From assembly GCA_002084585.1 (NCBI GenBank), contig NBLM01000007.1:1-39815 (forward strand): a DNA stretch of 39,815 nucleotides. The letters run 5' to 3'. The notes beneath the pieces are model-generated. The model had not been told where the DNA came from, made no database searches, and saw only the letters and a list, made by a program, of their open reading frames with translations. Of this stretch, positions 18,742-28,971 are shown one piece after another. The translations under genes were made by a program, and so were the position numbers. This DNA comes from Planctomycetales bacterium 4572_13. Its GTDB lineage: Bacteria; Planctomycetota; Phycisphaerae; Sedimentisphaerales; Anaerohalosphaeraceae. Position 1 is the stretch's first letter; every line of letters begins with the position of its first letter.

Positions 18742-19692
18742 TTACATACATTCAGCTGCTTTGCCTGCACAACCCAGCACATGCAGTTTTCGCTTGACCA
18801 TATCCTTAATCGCTTCGCGGCCTGGCCCCAGATATTTCCGAGGATCGAACTCTGCGGGCGACTCAGCATAGACCTGGCGAATCTTGGCCGTCAAAGCCAT
18901 CCGCAGGTCGGTATCGATATTGACCTTGCAGACCGCCATTTTGACGGCTTCGGAAATCGCGCTCTCGGGTACACCTACCGCATCCGGCATATCGCCGCCG
19001 TACTTATTGATAAGATCCTTAAATTCCTTCAGCACACTGCTGGAACCGTGCATGACCAGCGGATAACCGGGTATCTTTTCCTGAATTTTCTCTATAACAT
19101 CAAAGGCCAGTTTGGGGTCGCTTTTGAACTTGAAGGCGCCGTGACTGGTTCCGATGGCAACCGCCAGCGAATCGACACCTGTCTTTTCCACAAACTCAAC
19201 CGCTTCATCAGGATCGGTCAAGTGGCTCATAACCTCTTCATGGCTGACACCGACGACATCTTCTTCGATCCCACCCAACTTGCCCAGTTCGGCTTCGACA
19301 ACCACGCCGTGGTCGTGGGCATAATCTACCACCTGTTTGGTGAGTTTGATGTTGTCGGCAAACGAGTGGTGCGAACCATCGATCATTACCGAGGTAAACC
19401 CGTCATCGACGCACTGCTTGCAGGTTTCGAATGTATCACCGTGATCGAGATGCATACAGATCGGAATATCCGGGTTTTCAGAAACGGCGACATCGATGAT
19501 CGCCTTGAGATAGCTCATGCTGGCATAGCTGCGAGCACCACGAGAAATCTGCAAAATCAGCGGTGCCTTCTCTTCGGCAATCGCCGCGACGATGCCCTGC
19601 GTAATCTCCATATTGTTGACATTGAAAGCGCCGATGGCATAGCCACCCTTATACGCCATTTCGAACATTTTTTTGGTACCTACCAAAGCCAT
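18742..19692 (-). CDS. Class II fructose-bisphosphate aldolase
   Basis: YAIGAFNVNNMEITQGIV, CMHLDHGDTFETCKQCVDDGFTSVMIDGSHHSF, VEAELGKLGGIEEDV, PLVMHGSSSV, KVNIDTDLRMA. Confidence 0.93.
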   Translation of the reverse strand: MALVGTKKMFEMAYKGGYAIGAFNVNNMEITQGIVAAIAEEKAPLILQISRGARSYASMSYLKAIIDVAVSENPDIPICMHLDHGDTFETCKQCVDDGFTSVMIDGSHHSFADNIKLTKQVVDYAHDHGVVVEAELGKLGGIEEDVVGVSHEEVMSHLTDPDEAVEFVEKTGVDSLAVAIGTSHGAFKFKSDPKLAFDVIEKIQEKIPGYPLVMHGSSSVLKEFKDLINKYGGDMPDAVGVPESAISEAVKMAVCKVNIDTDLRMALTAKIRQVYAESPAEFDPRKYLGPGREAIKDMVKRKLHVLGCAGKAAECM

Positions 19693-19774
19693 AATTTACT
19701 CCTGATAAAAGTTAGTATTTTTTATTTTCTAAATTCTTTACATCACAAACTATCAAAAACAATAACTGTCTTGG

Positions 19775-22700
19775 TTAATCTTCCCATTGTGAACCGGTCA
19801 AGCCAGCATGGCTTCGCGACCCAACAGCCAGCTCTTTAACACCCTGCGGCCAGATGCTGAACATAAGCGAATTGCGGTCAAGTGAATCATCAAACGAAAC
19901 GCTTACGGCGTAAAACATTCGATGATACTGGCGAACCACCGTCAGATCACTTCGGATCGATTCTCCAAAATCAAAGTTGTATTCCTGTGAAAAAGTCGCG
20001 ACATACCGTGGACTCAGCCGATAGGTAATCGCTGTAACAAATGAGTTGGACCCTTCTTCACTGTACTCAGCCGTCCCGTCATTATTTTTATCAACCGGTA
20101 TTATTACTGGTCGCAAATAACGGGTTCCCACATAATAGCTGACATCCGGATAAACAAAGCGGCTGACACCCACATTAAATTGCTGCACATGGCCGCCATC
20201 GAAATCATAGTTGAAATCACTCAGCATTGAAAAAGTATCCGAAACCCGCCAGACATACTCGCCATTGAGAGTGTCCCTGGCCATTCCGTAGTAGTTGCTG
20301 TTCCGCCGATGCAGAAATGGAATGGACGGGTCATTATACACAAATCCGGCGGGGCCGTAACTGTCATACTCCCCGACAGACGAATCCGCGTCATCACTAA
20401 GCCATGTTGTTTCCAGATCCAACCGCATCCAGTCCAGCGACCGCCTGTTTTCGGCACTGCCCCGATGCGTTTGCCATCGCTGCGACAATCCGAGATGCAA
20501 TGCGTCCCGCATATCCGCCGTATCCTCGTTGGCCTCATACATAACCGCCTCTGCGTAGGGCGTAACAATATGACGCATCCCGTTCAAGTCCCACATCGCC
20601 GAACGCACGAACGGATCCTGACTCCAGAACATCGTAGAAGCCCGCAAGCCCGCCTCGCCCAGAAAAACATTGTCTTCGCCGTCCACCTGCGACCCGTCAA
20701 GCTCTGTCTGGTAACCGTAGTTGTCTTCATAACTGTAACTGCCGGCGACAAATGGAACGAACTTGATCGTCTCCCATGCCAGCGGCATATCCACCTCGTT
20801 CCGTGTAAACGCGTAGGTATAGAAATCGCTGGTCTGCTGGGAACCTAAAACCGCAATATCTTCGTCGAACCGCTCACGAAAACGCGAAAGTTGATTGTCG
20901 CTGTAGAAGGTTAAACGGTTATCCCAGAAAGACTGGCCCGTCAAGTGATACTCAATACTGGGAAGCTCTTCGGTCTCCGTTTCAAAGTCATTGACACGCA
21001 CCTTGCCGAGAATGGAAAAAGCCCAGTTGTCCTTCAGCCGTTTCAGGTAGATCAGCGTCTCCTGCCCCTTATCATTCCAGAACTCATCCCGGTACTTCCA
21101 TTCGAGGAATTGACGGTCCGAGACATAACCGGTTTCCAGCGTCAGTTGCCAGTCGTCCGGCAGATATTGGCGATGCCGAAAACTGAATCGTCCCCGCACA
21201 TCCTTACCCGAATCCATATCTTTTCGGTTACGGCTCAGATCATCCTCGCCGCGGTCATTCATCACATAGCCGATCATCTCGCCCCTGGTGTCGTCGGTCT
21301 CATACTCGGCCGCAACACCCGCTCCCATACCGCGTTTACTGTAATAATCCAGCGTCAGTTCGCTCTCCAGCCATTCGGGATCCTTGCGCCCCAGCAATCT
21401 CGCCAAGTGCCAGGTGGTTTCCACCGAGGTGCCAAACTCATCATCATGGCCAGCCGTGATCCTTCTCAACGGCACATCCGGACGGGCAAAGTTCGTCGTC
21501 ATCTTAGACCAACCGAAAAAAGGAACCGTGCCGTATCGAGCATCCACATCGACCAAACGGCCTTCATGTTGTGCGGGGATATTCGTATCCTTTTTCAATC
21601 GGTAGTGTTGCTCAAGTGCCTCGCCCGTAAGTAACACCATTTTTGAAGCATTCAGTGACATCTGAGGCAGATAGAACTCGCTACTGGTCAACTGCACATC
21701 GGCGGCCTCAAAGATGTCCTTGCTGACCCGACCCAATTTTTTAGCCCGCAGATAAATCGGCAACCCGCGATCCTCGTCAAACATCCGCAGCAAAGCGTTC
21801 GCCACCAGCGCCCGTTGATTGACAAAATCATAATAAATCTCATCGGCACGGATCGTCCGCTCACCCTCGGTCATCACGATATTGCCGGAGAGGTAAACCG
21901 ATCCTATTTTACCCATACCGATCTGGTTGCCCTGCTGCTCGAGCGAAAACTGGCCCGGCTGTGAAAAAACAACCAAATTGTCGGCCATGAACTCGATGAC
22001 CTGATCATCGGGGCGTTTTTGCCAAATGTAAAAACGCCCCGAAGCAGTATAGACCTCCTGTCCATCCGGCATCAGCGTTCGCCGGACCTGCGGAACCGGC
22101 TCCCACAAAGCGGATAGATGCACCGGGAACTCAGATTCTGCAGGCGAAGATTTTTTCGGCGAGGAGGCCTGCTTTAATTGCTTGTCAATCGCGACAGAAG
22201 AGGGTTTCTTCGGCTTATTCGACGGCTTCGATCCCGGCGACGCAACGGTATCGGCCACACTTGGAACCGTCGCACTGGCCCGAACCGCCGGGCCGGACCG
22301 GATTTGCCGTGCGGCTTCAAGGCCGCGACCATAGACTGCATAATCCGCCAGATAAGCGGCTGTAATCTGCTTTTGAGAGTCTGCGGACACGAATACTTCG
22401 CCGGTCACTCTGAACTGCGTTACCAAAACCTCCGCTCCCTCGACCACAAAATGCTGAACCGGCGTCGCCCGGGATTTAGGACCTTTCCGTACTGCGACAT
22501 CCCCTTCCAGATACACACGAGCCAAATACCCTTCCCCAACACCATAAGCGGCCTGCTCACTGCCCTGCGACTGGAGCCAGAGTACCGCACTTCGGCCGCT
22601 GAGAAAATTATCCCCGATCTGTATGCTCACGCCGCCATCAAGTACTATCGCCTGCGACCAATCCTGCATCGGATCAGGGCAGGTTGTCATCGTCGGCGCA

Positions 22701-22810
22701 ACGATATGAAGATCCTGTCCGGCCAGGGAAAAACCCTGACCCTGTGGATCGGCGGCGGCAACCCCGCTGCAAATCACCACCGATAATAGCGCCAGAATAC
22801 TGTTAGCCAT
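19775..22810 (-). CDS. LptD-like LPS-assembly/organic solvent tolerance outer-membrane protein
   Basis: N-terminal LptA/OstA-like beta repeats (IRADEIYYDFVNQRALVANALLRMF), VPFFGWSKM, many barrel strands to the C-terminus; signal peptide. Confidence 0.75.
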   Translation of the reverse strand: MANSILALLSVVICSGVAAADPQGQGFSLAGQDLHIVAPTMTTCPDPMQDWSQAIVLDGGVSIQIGDNFLSGRSAVLWLQSQGSEQAAYGVGEGYLARVYLEGDVAVRKGPKSRATPVQHFVVEGAEVLVTQFRVTGEVFVSADSQKQITAAYLADYAVYGRGLEAARQIRSGPAVRASATVPSVADTVASPGSKPSNKPKKPSSVAIDKQLKQASSPKKSSPAESEFPVHLSALWEPVPQVRRTLMPDGQEVYTASGRFYIWQKRPDDQVIEFMADNLVVFSQPGQFSLEQQGNQIGMGKIGSVYLSGNIVMTEGERTIRADEIYYDFVNQRALVANALLRMFDEDRGLPIYLRAKKLGRVSKDIFEAADVQLTSSEFYLPQMSLNASKMVLLTGEALEQHYRLKKDTNIPAQHEGRLVDVDARYGTVPFFGWSKMTTNFARPDVPLRRITAGHDDEFGTSVETTWHLARLLGRKDPEWLESELTLDYYSKRGMGAGVAAEYETDDTRGEMIGYVMNDRGEDDLSRNRKDMDSGKDVRGRFSFRHRQYLPDDWQLTLETGYVSDRQFLEWKYRDEFWNDKGQETLIYLKRLKDNWAFSILGKVRVNDFETETEELPSIEYHLTGQSFWDNRLTFYSDNQLSRFRERFDEDIAVLGSQQTSDFYTYAFTRNEVDMPLAWETIKFVPFVAGSYSYEDNYGYQTELDGSQVDGEDNVFLGEAGLRASTMFWSQDPFVRSAMWDLNGMRHIVTPYAEAVMYEANEDTADMRDALHLGLSQRWQTHRGSAENRRSLDWMRLDLETTWLSDDADSSVGEYDSYGPAGFVYNDPSIPFLHRRNSNYYGMARDTLNGEYVWRVSDTFSMLSDFNYDFDGGHVQQFNVGVSRFVYPDVSYYVGTRYLRPVIIPVDKNNDGTAEYSEEGSNSFVTAITYRLSPRYVATFSQEYNFDFGESIRSDLTVVRQYHRMFYAVSVSFDDSLDRNSLMFSIWPQGVKELAVGSRSHAGLTGSQWED

Positions 22811-23020
22811 GAAGTTTACCTAACCTGTAATACACTCCGTTCTATTGTTCCACACCGACTATGTCCTCAATCCGTGGACACAGTCGGGGCGATTATAGCC
22901 ATTTTGACCACTAAATCCAGTCAAAAACCACTAATATTAGTACTGGAAAATGAAATGTCGCTGGCGGCGGGTGGCATCAGCGATATAATCTGGGATGTTG
23001 TGCTTGGCTGTGGGGGGGGG

Positions 23021-23800
23021 TTACAGCTTTTGATAGTGGATGACGGCGCGGTAGAGGCCGTTGATGCGGGAACCGTCAATGATGATCGGTGCGTGCAGAT
23101 CATTTCTGGGTTGAAGTCGCATCTCTTTGTCCGGTGCGGAAAAGACCCGTTTGAAAGTGGTTTCGTGGGGACCGGTCAGGCGGACAAAACAGTCATCGCC
23201 ATTGGCAACATCGGCCTTGGGCGAGAAAATAACAACATCCCCCTCGGTAAACTTCGGCCGCATCGAATCGCCCACCACACGGACCGCAAAAGCGTTGGGG
23301 TCATGGATATCAGGGCAACGGACATAGTCATCGGCAAAACCGACCGGATAGCCCATATCATCAAATTCGGCGGGATACCCGGCGGGTACTTTGTTAATAA
23401 TCGGAACCAATTGGCCGGGTTTATCCTTCTCAGAAACATCGGCCACCGCATCCATATCGCACTGGCTGAGCAATTGGCCCAACTTGTCCGGCTCAAGCCG
23501 ATGTCTGATAATATCCTTCAGTATCTGCTTATATTGGCGATTTTCGGCATCAATGGCCTCGTAATCCTGCCGCACATCAGCGGGCATCCGCTCAACATGG
23601 GCCATATGCTGCAAATGTCCCGATTCAAATTTGAGATGCTCCTCGAGCCGGTAAAGGAGTTTGTCGCTGGGCGGATTTTTGACCCGTCCCGTCTCAATTG
23701 TAGAGAGATAGGGCTTGGAGAAACCGGTAACCGCCGCCACCTGATCCAGCGTTAAATGCAAGCTCTCTCGCTTTTTTCGTATAATCTGACCTAAAGACAT
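23021..23800 (-). CDS. XRE-family regulator with S24 (LexA/CI-like) peptidase domain
   Basis: HTH MSLGQIIRKKRESLHLTLDQVAAVTGFSKPYLSTIETG; S24 VVGDSMRPKFTEGDVVIFSP (Ser) and ETTFKRV (Lys). Confidence 0.9.
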   Translation of the reverse strand: MSLGQIIRKKRESLHLTLDQVAAVTGFSKPYLSTIETGRVKNPPSDKLLYRLEEHLKFESGHLQHMAHVERMPADVRQDYEAIDAENRQYKQILKDIIRHRLEPDKLGQLLSQCDMDAVADVSEKDKPGQLVPIINKVPAGYPAEFDDMGYPVGFADDYVRCPDIHDPNAFAVRVVGDSMRPKFTEGDVVIFSPKADVANGDDCFVRLTGPHETTFKRVFSAPDKEMRLQPRNDLHAPIIIDGSRINGLYRAVIHYQKL

Positions 23801-23802
23801 GC

Positions 23803-23835
23803 GTGGCATTCTAAGCCACCTGACAATAGATGCAA
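23803..23835 (-). promoter_or_regulatory. Promoter TTGCAT-N16-TAGAAT with operator-like palindrome GTGGC-N7-GCCAC over the -10
   Basis: -35 23830-23835, -10 23808-23813, palindrome 23803-23819, immediately upstream of ATG at 23800. Confidence 0.5.
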
Positions 23836-23909
23836 GCACTTTTTTGATAAATATCTAACATCCTCAAGCTGACCGATGTCGGCTTGGAATTGTTCCGTTG
23901 CTTTTAGAG

Positions 23910-23983
23910 GGAACACAGGCATCCTGCCTGCGCTGTACGCTAACGCCAACCTTCAGCACTATCACTGTGGAAACCCGTGTTCC
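23910..23983. repeat. Inverted repeat GGAACAC...GTGTTCC with internal AGGCA-TCC-TGCCT palindrome
   Basis: Arms 23910-23916 and 23977-23983; intergenic. Confidence 0.45.
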
Positions 23984-23984
23984 A

Positions 23985-24365
23985 TTATCCGACCTGAATG
24001 GCAAGATACCGGCTCACCAGATCCTCAAGTTTGTTTCGGTCAATCGGCTTGGACAGGTACCCATCGCAACCGACATCGATACATTTTTTCTCATCACCGG
24101 TCATTGCATTGGCTGTTACGGCGATAATCGGCGTCCTGACACCCTGGCTGCGTAACTGACGCGTCGTGTCATAGCCATTCATATTGGGCATCTGCATATC
24201 CATCAGAATAATATCGAAAGCATGCTCGCCGCACTGAGCAACGGCCTCGATCCCATCGTCGGCAAGAATAACCTCCAGGCCCATTCGCTGCAGGAGAATC
24301 GCGATCAGTTTCTGATTGGACGGATTGTCCTCCGCCACCAAAACTTTTCCATTATACATATTCAT
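23985..24365 (-). CDS. Stand-alone response regulator receiver protein
   Basis: [65 protein letters not shown]; no output domain. Confidence 0.92.
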   Translation of the reverse strand: MNMYNGKVLVAEDNPSNQKLIAILLQRMGLEVILADDGIEAVAQCGEHAFDIILMDMQMPNMNGYDTTRQLRSQGVRTPIIAVTANAMTGDEKKCIDVGCDGYLSKPIDRNKLEDLVSRYLAIQVG

Positions 24366-26085
24366 TCCTTTCTTTCTTTGTTTCAAGTATCTCGTTCATC
24401 TCATCAATCGGAAGATATTTATTCCAGACAGATGCATTCTCATCGGGCCACTGCACACCGACAGGAATAGCCATCGTGAAAACGGACCCCTGTCCTTCGG
24501 TGCTGACCACTGAAATCCGCCCTCGAAGCAACTCGACAAGTTGCCAAGTGATTGACAGGCCCAAACCGGTCCCGCCATATTTGCGGGCGGCGGCACTGTC
24601 GGCCTGCGTAAACGACTCAAAAATCATCGACTTCTTTTCTTCCGGAATCCCAATACCGGTGTCCTCGATATCAAATTGCACAAATACCTCGTTGTCATAT
24701 TCCTGAAGAGTCACATTGACATAGACATAACCGGCTTCCGTGAATTTTATCGCGTTGCCAAGCAGACTGATCAGGCATTGCCGCAATCGTAACGGGTCAG
24801 TTTTGATTGTTTCCGGGATCACACCGCACTGTAGTATCTCAAAGGCGATTTTTTTTTCAATCGCAGCCGGACGCAGCATCGACTCAACTTCTGAAAGAAT
24901 CTCTCCAACCTGGCAATTGCCTATCTCAACAGCCATTTTCCCGGATTCTATCTTGGAAAAGTCCAGCGTATCATTGATCAATGTCAGTAGATTTTGGCTA
25001 CTGTCTGAAATCATGTTGACATAAGACCGCTGCTCCTGACTCAATGTTCCCTCAGAAAGAATCTGGCTAAAACCAATGATCGCATTCATCGGGGTTCGGA
25101 GTTCATGGCTCATATTGGCCAGAAAATCGCTTTTCGCACGATTGGCGGCCGTCGCCTCATGAGACAGGATAGTGGCCTGTTCTTCGGCCTGTCGGCACTC
25201 CGAGATTGTGCGGCGCAGGCGTTTGTTGACTTGCCGCAGCGCAGTCGTGCGTTTGTGAACTTTTGCGTCGAGGGTCTCGTAAAGATTTTCCAGTTTCCCT
25301 CTCAGGCGGTTAAAACTTTTTGCCAACAGCCCGATTTCATCTTGTGATTGGGTCTGTAGCGGTGTAAAACAAATATCCTGCTGCTGATCCGTTGCCCGGC
25401 AGAAATGGGCCGCGATTTTTTTCAGGCGTCTGCCTACCAGTAACTCAAACGAGCAATAGATTGCACCAAACAGCCCCAGCAAGGCAAATGCCAATACGGA
25501 AAAACGCGACATCGTTTGCTCATTGATCTGGCTTTTGTAACCCTCCAGCGGGATGGCAATCATCCGCAATTCAGAGCGAGGATCGGTCAAAGACACATCA
25601 TTTCGTTCCATCCTGAACTTTGTCAGATACGCTCGGTCATTGAATTTAATAACCCGGTCAAGGCCCTCCATCGCCGGATTGCTCTCAAATAAGCGGTAGA
25701 TACGAAGCCCCTCCGAGCCGCTCCGGCTGAGGATGCTGCCCAACTGGTCGCCGCTGGCACGAATAATGACATGAGGATAGGTGTTTTGCACCTTTTCGAA
25801 AACCCGTTCAATCGTTTTTGGTCGCCGGGCCGATTCCATCTCAGTCAGCGGCAAAGAATTCAGGATCTCCATATCAGAAGCTGTGCTGACATCCTCAATC
25901 GCCATCTCAAAGGCCATCGCCAACTCGGCCTGCTGACACAGCATCTGCTGCAAGGACTCATGACTGCTTTTCCATGTCTGATGAACCAGAAAGAGCGAGA
26001 AGGTCGTTGAAAACAACCCGATGGCCAATAGGAATTTCATCCCTAAGCTTGAATACGACCGCATTCTTATCTTGTCTTTTACCAT
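24352..26085 (-). CDS. Membrane sensor histidine kinase with HAMP
   Basis: Two TMs flanking a sensor region, HAMP, His[23 protein letters not shown]-box [35 protein letters not shown]; overlaps the receiver start. Confidence 0.92.
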   Translation of the reverse strand: MVKDKIRMRSYSSLGMKFLLAIGLFSTTFSLFLVHQTWKSSHESLQQMLCQQAELAMAFEMAIEDVSTASDMEILNSLPLTEMESARRPKTIERVFEKVQNTYPHVIIRASGDQLGSILSRSGSEGLRIYRLFESNPAMEGLDRVIKFNDRAYLTKFRMERNDVSLTDPRSELRMIAIPLEGYKSQINEQTMSRFSVLAFALLGLFGAIYCSFELLVGRRLKKIAAHFCRATDQQQDICFTPLQTQSQDEIGLLAKSFNRLRGKLENLYETLDAKVHKRTTALRQVNKRLRRTISECRQAEEQATILSHEATAANRAKSDFLANMSHELRTPMNAIIGFSQILSEGTLSQEQRSYVNMISDSSQNLLTLINDTLDFSKIESGKMAVEIGNCQVGEILSEVESMLRPAAIEKKIAFEILQCGVIPETIKTDPLRLRQCLISLLGNAIKFTEAGYVYVNVTLQEYDNEVFVQFDIEDTGIGIPEEKKSMIFESFTQADSAAARKYGGTGLGLSITWQLVELLRGRISVVSTEGQGSVFTMAIPVGVQWPDENASVWNKYLPIDEMNEILETKKERNEYV

Positions 26086-26388
26086 TACAATACGCTCTCA
26101 TTAAAGGGAATAACCTGTATGAGGATCCTGTATGGCGTTATCGACATCAGAAATGGGCGGATTAACTGATAAAAACGAAATACCTTGCCGGAGCGTCTAA
26201 TGCCCTTATAGGGGGGAGGGGGAATGAACTATCCGCTTCTTTCGTCCGATAACAAAACTTGCTGCATCCTGATTCAGCATTCCTGCCGGCACACCCAACT
26301 GGATACCCTCGGAGTCAATAAGATGGGGGGGGCTGAACAATCGGATGCTTGTAAACAAGGCCACAAGCCGACCCCGGTAAAGCCAACT

Positions 26389-27144
26389 TCAGGCACTAAG
26401 AGTGGCTTTTCGGAGTTTGCCGCGACAGCGGTCACATTGACAGGCATTGACCTGGCGAAGACTTGAATTGCCAAACAGAGACTTGCTTTCGATCAGTCGG
26501 GCACCTTTGGCTTTCATCTTTCGAAACGCGATGTCCGCTACTGATTTTTCACAAGAACCTACCGCATCAATGAGAACGGTTACAGACTTTCCTCGCGTCA
26601 GTAGTCCCAAAACCGTGTATAACACGGATGTCTCGGTTGATCCGCCGATGATAACAAATTCAGACGCTTTGGCCTCGGTCAGAATCCGTTCGGCACGGGG
26701 TTCCTCAAAGGGGTCAATGGTCCGCTTGCAGAGAATGAGTTGATCATTCTCCTGAAATATATTACGCGAAAAATCGGTCGTATCGCCGTAATCAAATGTA
26801 AACCTGCGATTGCGAAGCGTGTAAGGGATTTTGCAAATGCCGGGCGTACCTGACAGGCAAACATCACCGTCGTGTCCGTTGGGATTATGACACTGTACCG
26901 TTGAAATAATACGAACCTGATCCCGACGAGTCCACGCCATTACACGGCGAATATTTGCCAGAACCCGGCGATGATTGCGAACACAGGCCTTGCCGTCGGC
27001 CAGAAAGAAGTCTTTCTGCGTATCTACATCGATCAAAATCCGCTTCTTTCTTAATGTCAGAATCGGTCTTATCATTTGTGCCGCGCCACTCATCATTAAT
27101 GGTCTTTTTGGTGCTTCCATGCCGTTACTACGCTGCCAATCCAT
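26389..27144 (-). CDS. Isochorismatase-fold (cysteine hydrolase family) protein
   Basis: RILIDVDTQKDFF (Asp), LILCKRTIDPFEEP (Lys), VIIGGSTETSVLYTVLGLL at the usual Cys motif; C-term CQCDRCRGK. Start chosen at MDWQRSN. Confidence 0.7.
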   Translation of the reverse strand: MDWQRSNGMEAPKRPLMMSGAAQMIRPILTLRKKRILIDVDTQKDFFLADGKACVRNHRRVLANIRRVMAWTRRDQVRIISTVQCHNPNGHDGDVCLSGTPGICKIPYTLRNRRFTFDYGDTTDFSRNIFQENDQLILCKRTIDPFEEPRAERILTEAKASEFVIIGGSTETSVLYTVLGLLTRGKSVTVLIDAVGSCEKSVADIAFRKMKAKGARLIESKSLFGNSSLRQVNACQCDRCRGKLRKATLSA

Positions 27145-27268
27145 ATTTGGTTCTGTTCGTATATGTACTTCGATCCGAAGAATGCTTGACTTAATCAATT
27201 TTATCGACAAAATATCCTGTTCTGTACTCCGAATGGCACGATTGTTTCTACAGGCAAAAACATAAGAT

Positions 27269-27901
27269 ATGGAAAAACGAACCATTAAAGATTATAAAAA
27301 AATATCCGTAAAGCCGGAAAACATTGTTGAAATGGTCGATTTTGACATTCTTTTCGGACGCTCTGCGCCAGTCGAGATTGAAGTCGGCAGCGGCAAAGGA
27401 ACATTTCTGCTGGAAGAAGCAAAAGCATTTTCGGAAAAAAACTTTTTCGGCATTGAATGGGCCAATAAATATTATAAACTCGCCGTTGATAGAATGGGGC
27501 GATGGGGCATGCCTAATGTGCGGCTGATGCGAACTGATGCGGCGAGCTTTATCGCTGAACGCATCGCCGATGCGTCCATCAGCGTATTCCACCTGTATTT
27601 CCCCGACCCCTGGCCCAAAAAAAGACACAACAAGCGGCGGTTTTTCTGTGACAAAAACCTCACCCAGCTGCTGCGCATTCTCACCCCGGACGGCATCATT
27701 AATATCGCCACAGACCACGCGGACTACTTCGAGCAGATGACCGAAGTCGCCGAACGAGCTGTTAAGCAGGGGCTTGTTAAAGAAATCGACTTCATCCGCC
27801 CTGCCGGAGCCAGTGACGGCGAACTTGTTGGTACGAATTATGAGCGAAAATACATGAAGGAAGGCCGCAAGACCTACACGCTTGCTTTGCAAAAACTATG
27901 A
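27269..27901 (+). CDS. trmB: tRNA (guanosine(46)-N7)-methyltransferase
   Basis: EIEVGSGKGTFLLEEAKAF, FFGIEWANKYYKLAVDRM, VFHLYFPDPWPKKRHNKRRFF, TDHADYFEQM. Confidence 0.94.
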   Translation: MEKRTIKDYKKISVKPENIVEMVDFDILFGRSAPVEIEVGSGKGTFLLEEAKAFSEKNFFGIEWANKYYKLAVDRMGRWGMPNVRLMRTDAASFIAERIADASISVFHLYFPDPWPKKRHNKRRFFCDKNLTQLLRILTPDGIINIATDHADYFEQMTEVAERAVKQGLVKEIDFIRPAGASDGELVGTNYERKYMKEGRKTYTLALQKL

Positions 27902-28626
27902 ACAATCACAAACTAAACCTTGATTTCGCCCAAGCGGCTCTGGAAGAATACCGAGAAACGCTTGACCAGTTTTCCGAGCTTTTGATTGCCGAAAATAAAA
28001 AGTACAATCTGACCCGAATCGACTCGCCCCAGCAGATACGGGTACGACATTTCCTCGATTCACTCGCCGGGCTTTCGATACTGGATGAACTCTCGAAAAA
28101 AACGGGGAAACCGTTAAAGATTTTGGACATTGGTTCGGGGGCGGGCTTTCCTGGATTGGTACTGGCCGTCGTACGACCACAATGGAAAATTATCTCTCTG
28201 GAAGCAACCAAAAAGAAAGCCGATTTCCAGCAAAAAATCTGCGACACACTCGGCTTGAAAAACGCAACCATCCTAAACGGACGCGCCGAAGAAACGGCTC
28301 ATCATGCACAATTCCGCCAACAATTTGATGCCGTAACCGCGCGGGCATTGGCGGCCATGCCGGTATTGGCGGAGTTATCACTGGGCTTTGTAAAAACCGG
28401 CGGCTTTGGTCTGTACTGGAAAGGCCCGTCTGTTAAGGAAGAGCTCAAAACCGCACAGGCGGCAATCAAACAGATGGGTGCCAAAATCGAAAAGTCGGCA
28501 CCCTACACCCTTCAGGCAGAAGATGCCGAACCAGCGAATCTGTCGCTGGTGATATGCAGAAAAACAAACGCAACGCCAAAACAATACCCCCGCATCTTCG
28601 GCATCATCAAAAAGAAACCGTTATGA
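27898..28626 (+). CDS. rsmG: 16S rRNA (guanine(527)-N7)-methyltransferase
   Basis: NKKYNLTRIDSPQQIRVRHFLDSLAGL, ILDIGSGAGFPGLVLAVVRP, VTARALAAMPVLAELSLGFVKTGG; ATGA overlap with trmB. Confidence 0.93.
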   Translation: MNNHKLNLDFAQAALEEYRETLDQFSELLIAENKKYNLTRIDSPQQIRVRHFLDSLAGLSILDELSKKTGKPLKILDIGSGAGFPGLVLAVVRPQWKIISLEATKKKADFQQKICDTLGLKNATILNGRAEETAHHAQFRQQFDAVTARALAAMPVLAELSLGFVKTGGFGLYWKGPSVKEELKTAQAAIKQMGAKIEKSAPYTLQAEDAEPANLSLVICRKTNATPKQYPRIFGIIKKKPL

Positions 28627-28835
28627 CCCCTGGGCTTATGGAATTCTTCTGTTTTTATCAGCGTGGATACGGCCGCCGATTATAAAGATCGTCATACGGA
28701 CGAGACGGAGTCGATTGAGGTGGATAAGGCGAACTTTTATGGAGGGTGAATACGAAACCCCACAGCCAAACACAACTTGACCGTGCCACCGGTTGGGAAT
28801 ACAGTATTGTCCGTCATAAGCTTGCCCCCCATTAA

Positions 28836-28860
28836 ACAAGCTGAAGCTTGAACTCCTACG
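28836..28860. repeat. Dispersed mini-palindrome repeat copy: ACAAGCTGAAGCTTGAACTCCTACG
   Basis: Matches the reverse complement of the left half of 5351-5408 with one C/T difference. Confidence 0.75.
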
Positions 28861-28971
28861 ATCTCACTTTTGCAGGAAATGGCTTATCTTTGCCGATATA
28901 GTTTGGTACGGGAAAGGTCTGTCTAATAGCATAAAAAACAGGTTTCTGAGTATTAAAAACGAGGGTATCGA

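Noticed and set aside
18781-19839. 352-aa plus-strand ORF opposite aldolase
   Set aside because: Antisense of a clear class II aldolase; no recognisable motifs.
20945-21634. 229-aa plus-strand ORF opposite the LptD-like gene
   Set aside because: Shadow ORF inside a long GC-rich CDS; no motifs.
22874-23755. 293-aa plus-strand ORF opposite the XRE-S24 gene
   Set aside because: Antisense to strong HTH and S24 motifs; translation runs through the poly-G tract.
27248-27892. 214-aa minus-strand ORF opposite trmB
   Set aside because: Antisense to clear TrmB motifs.
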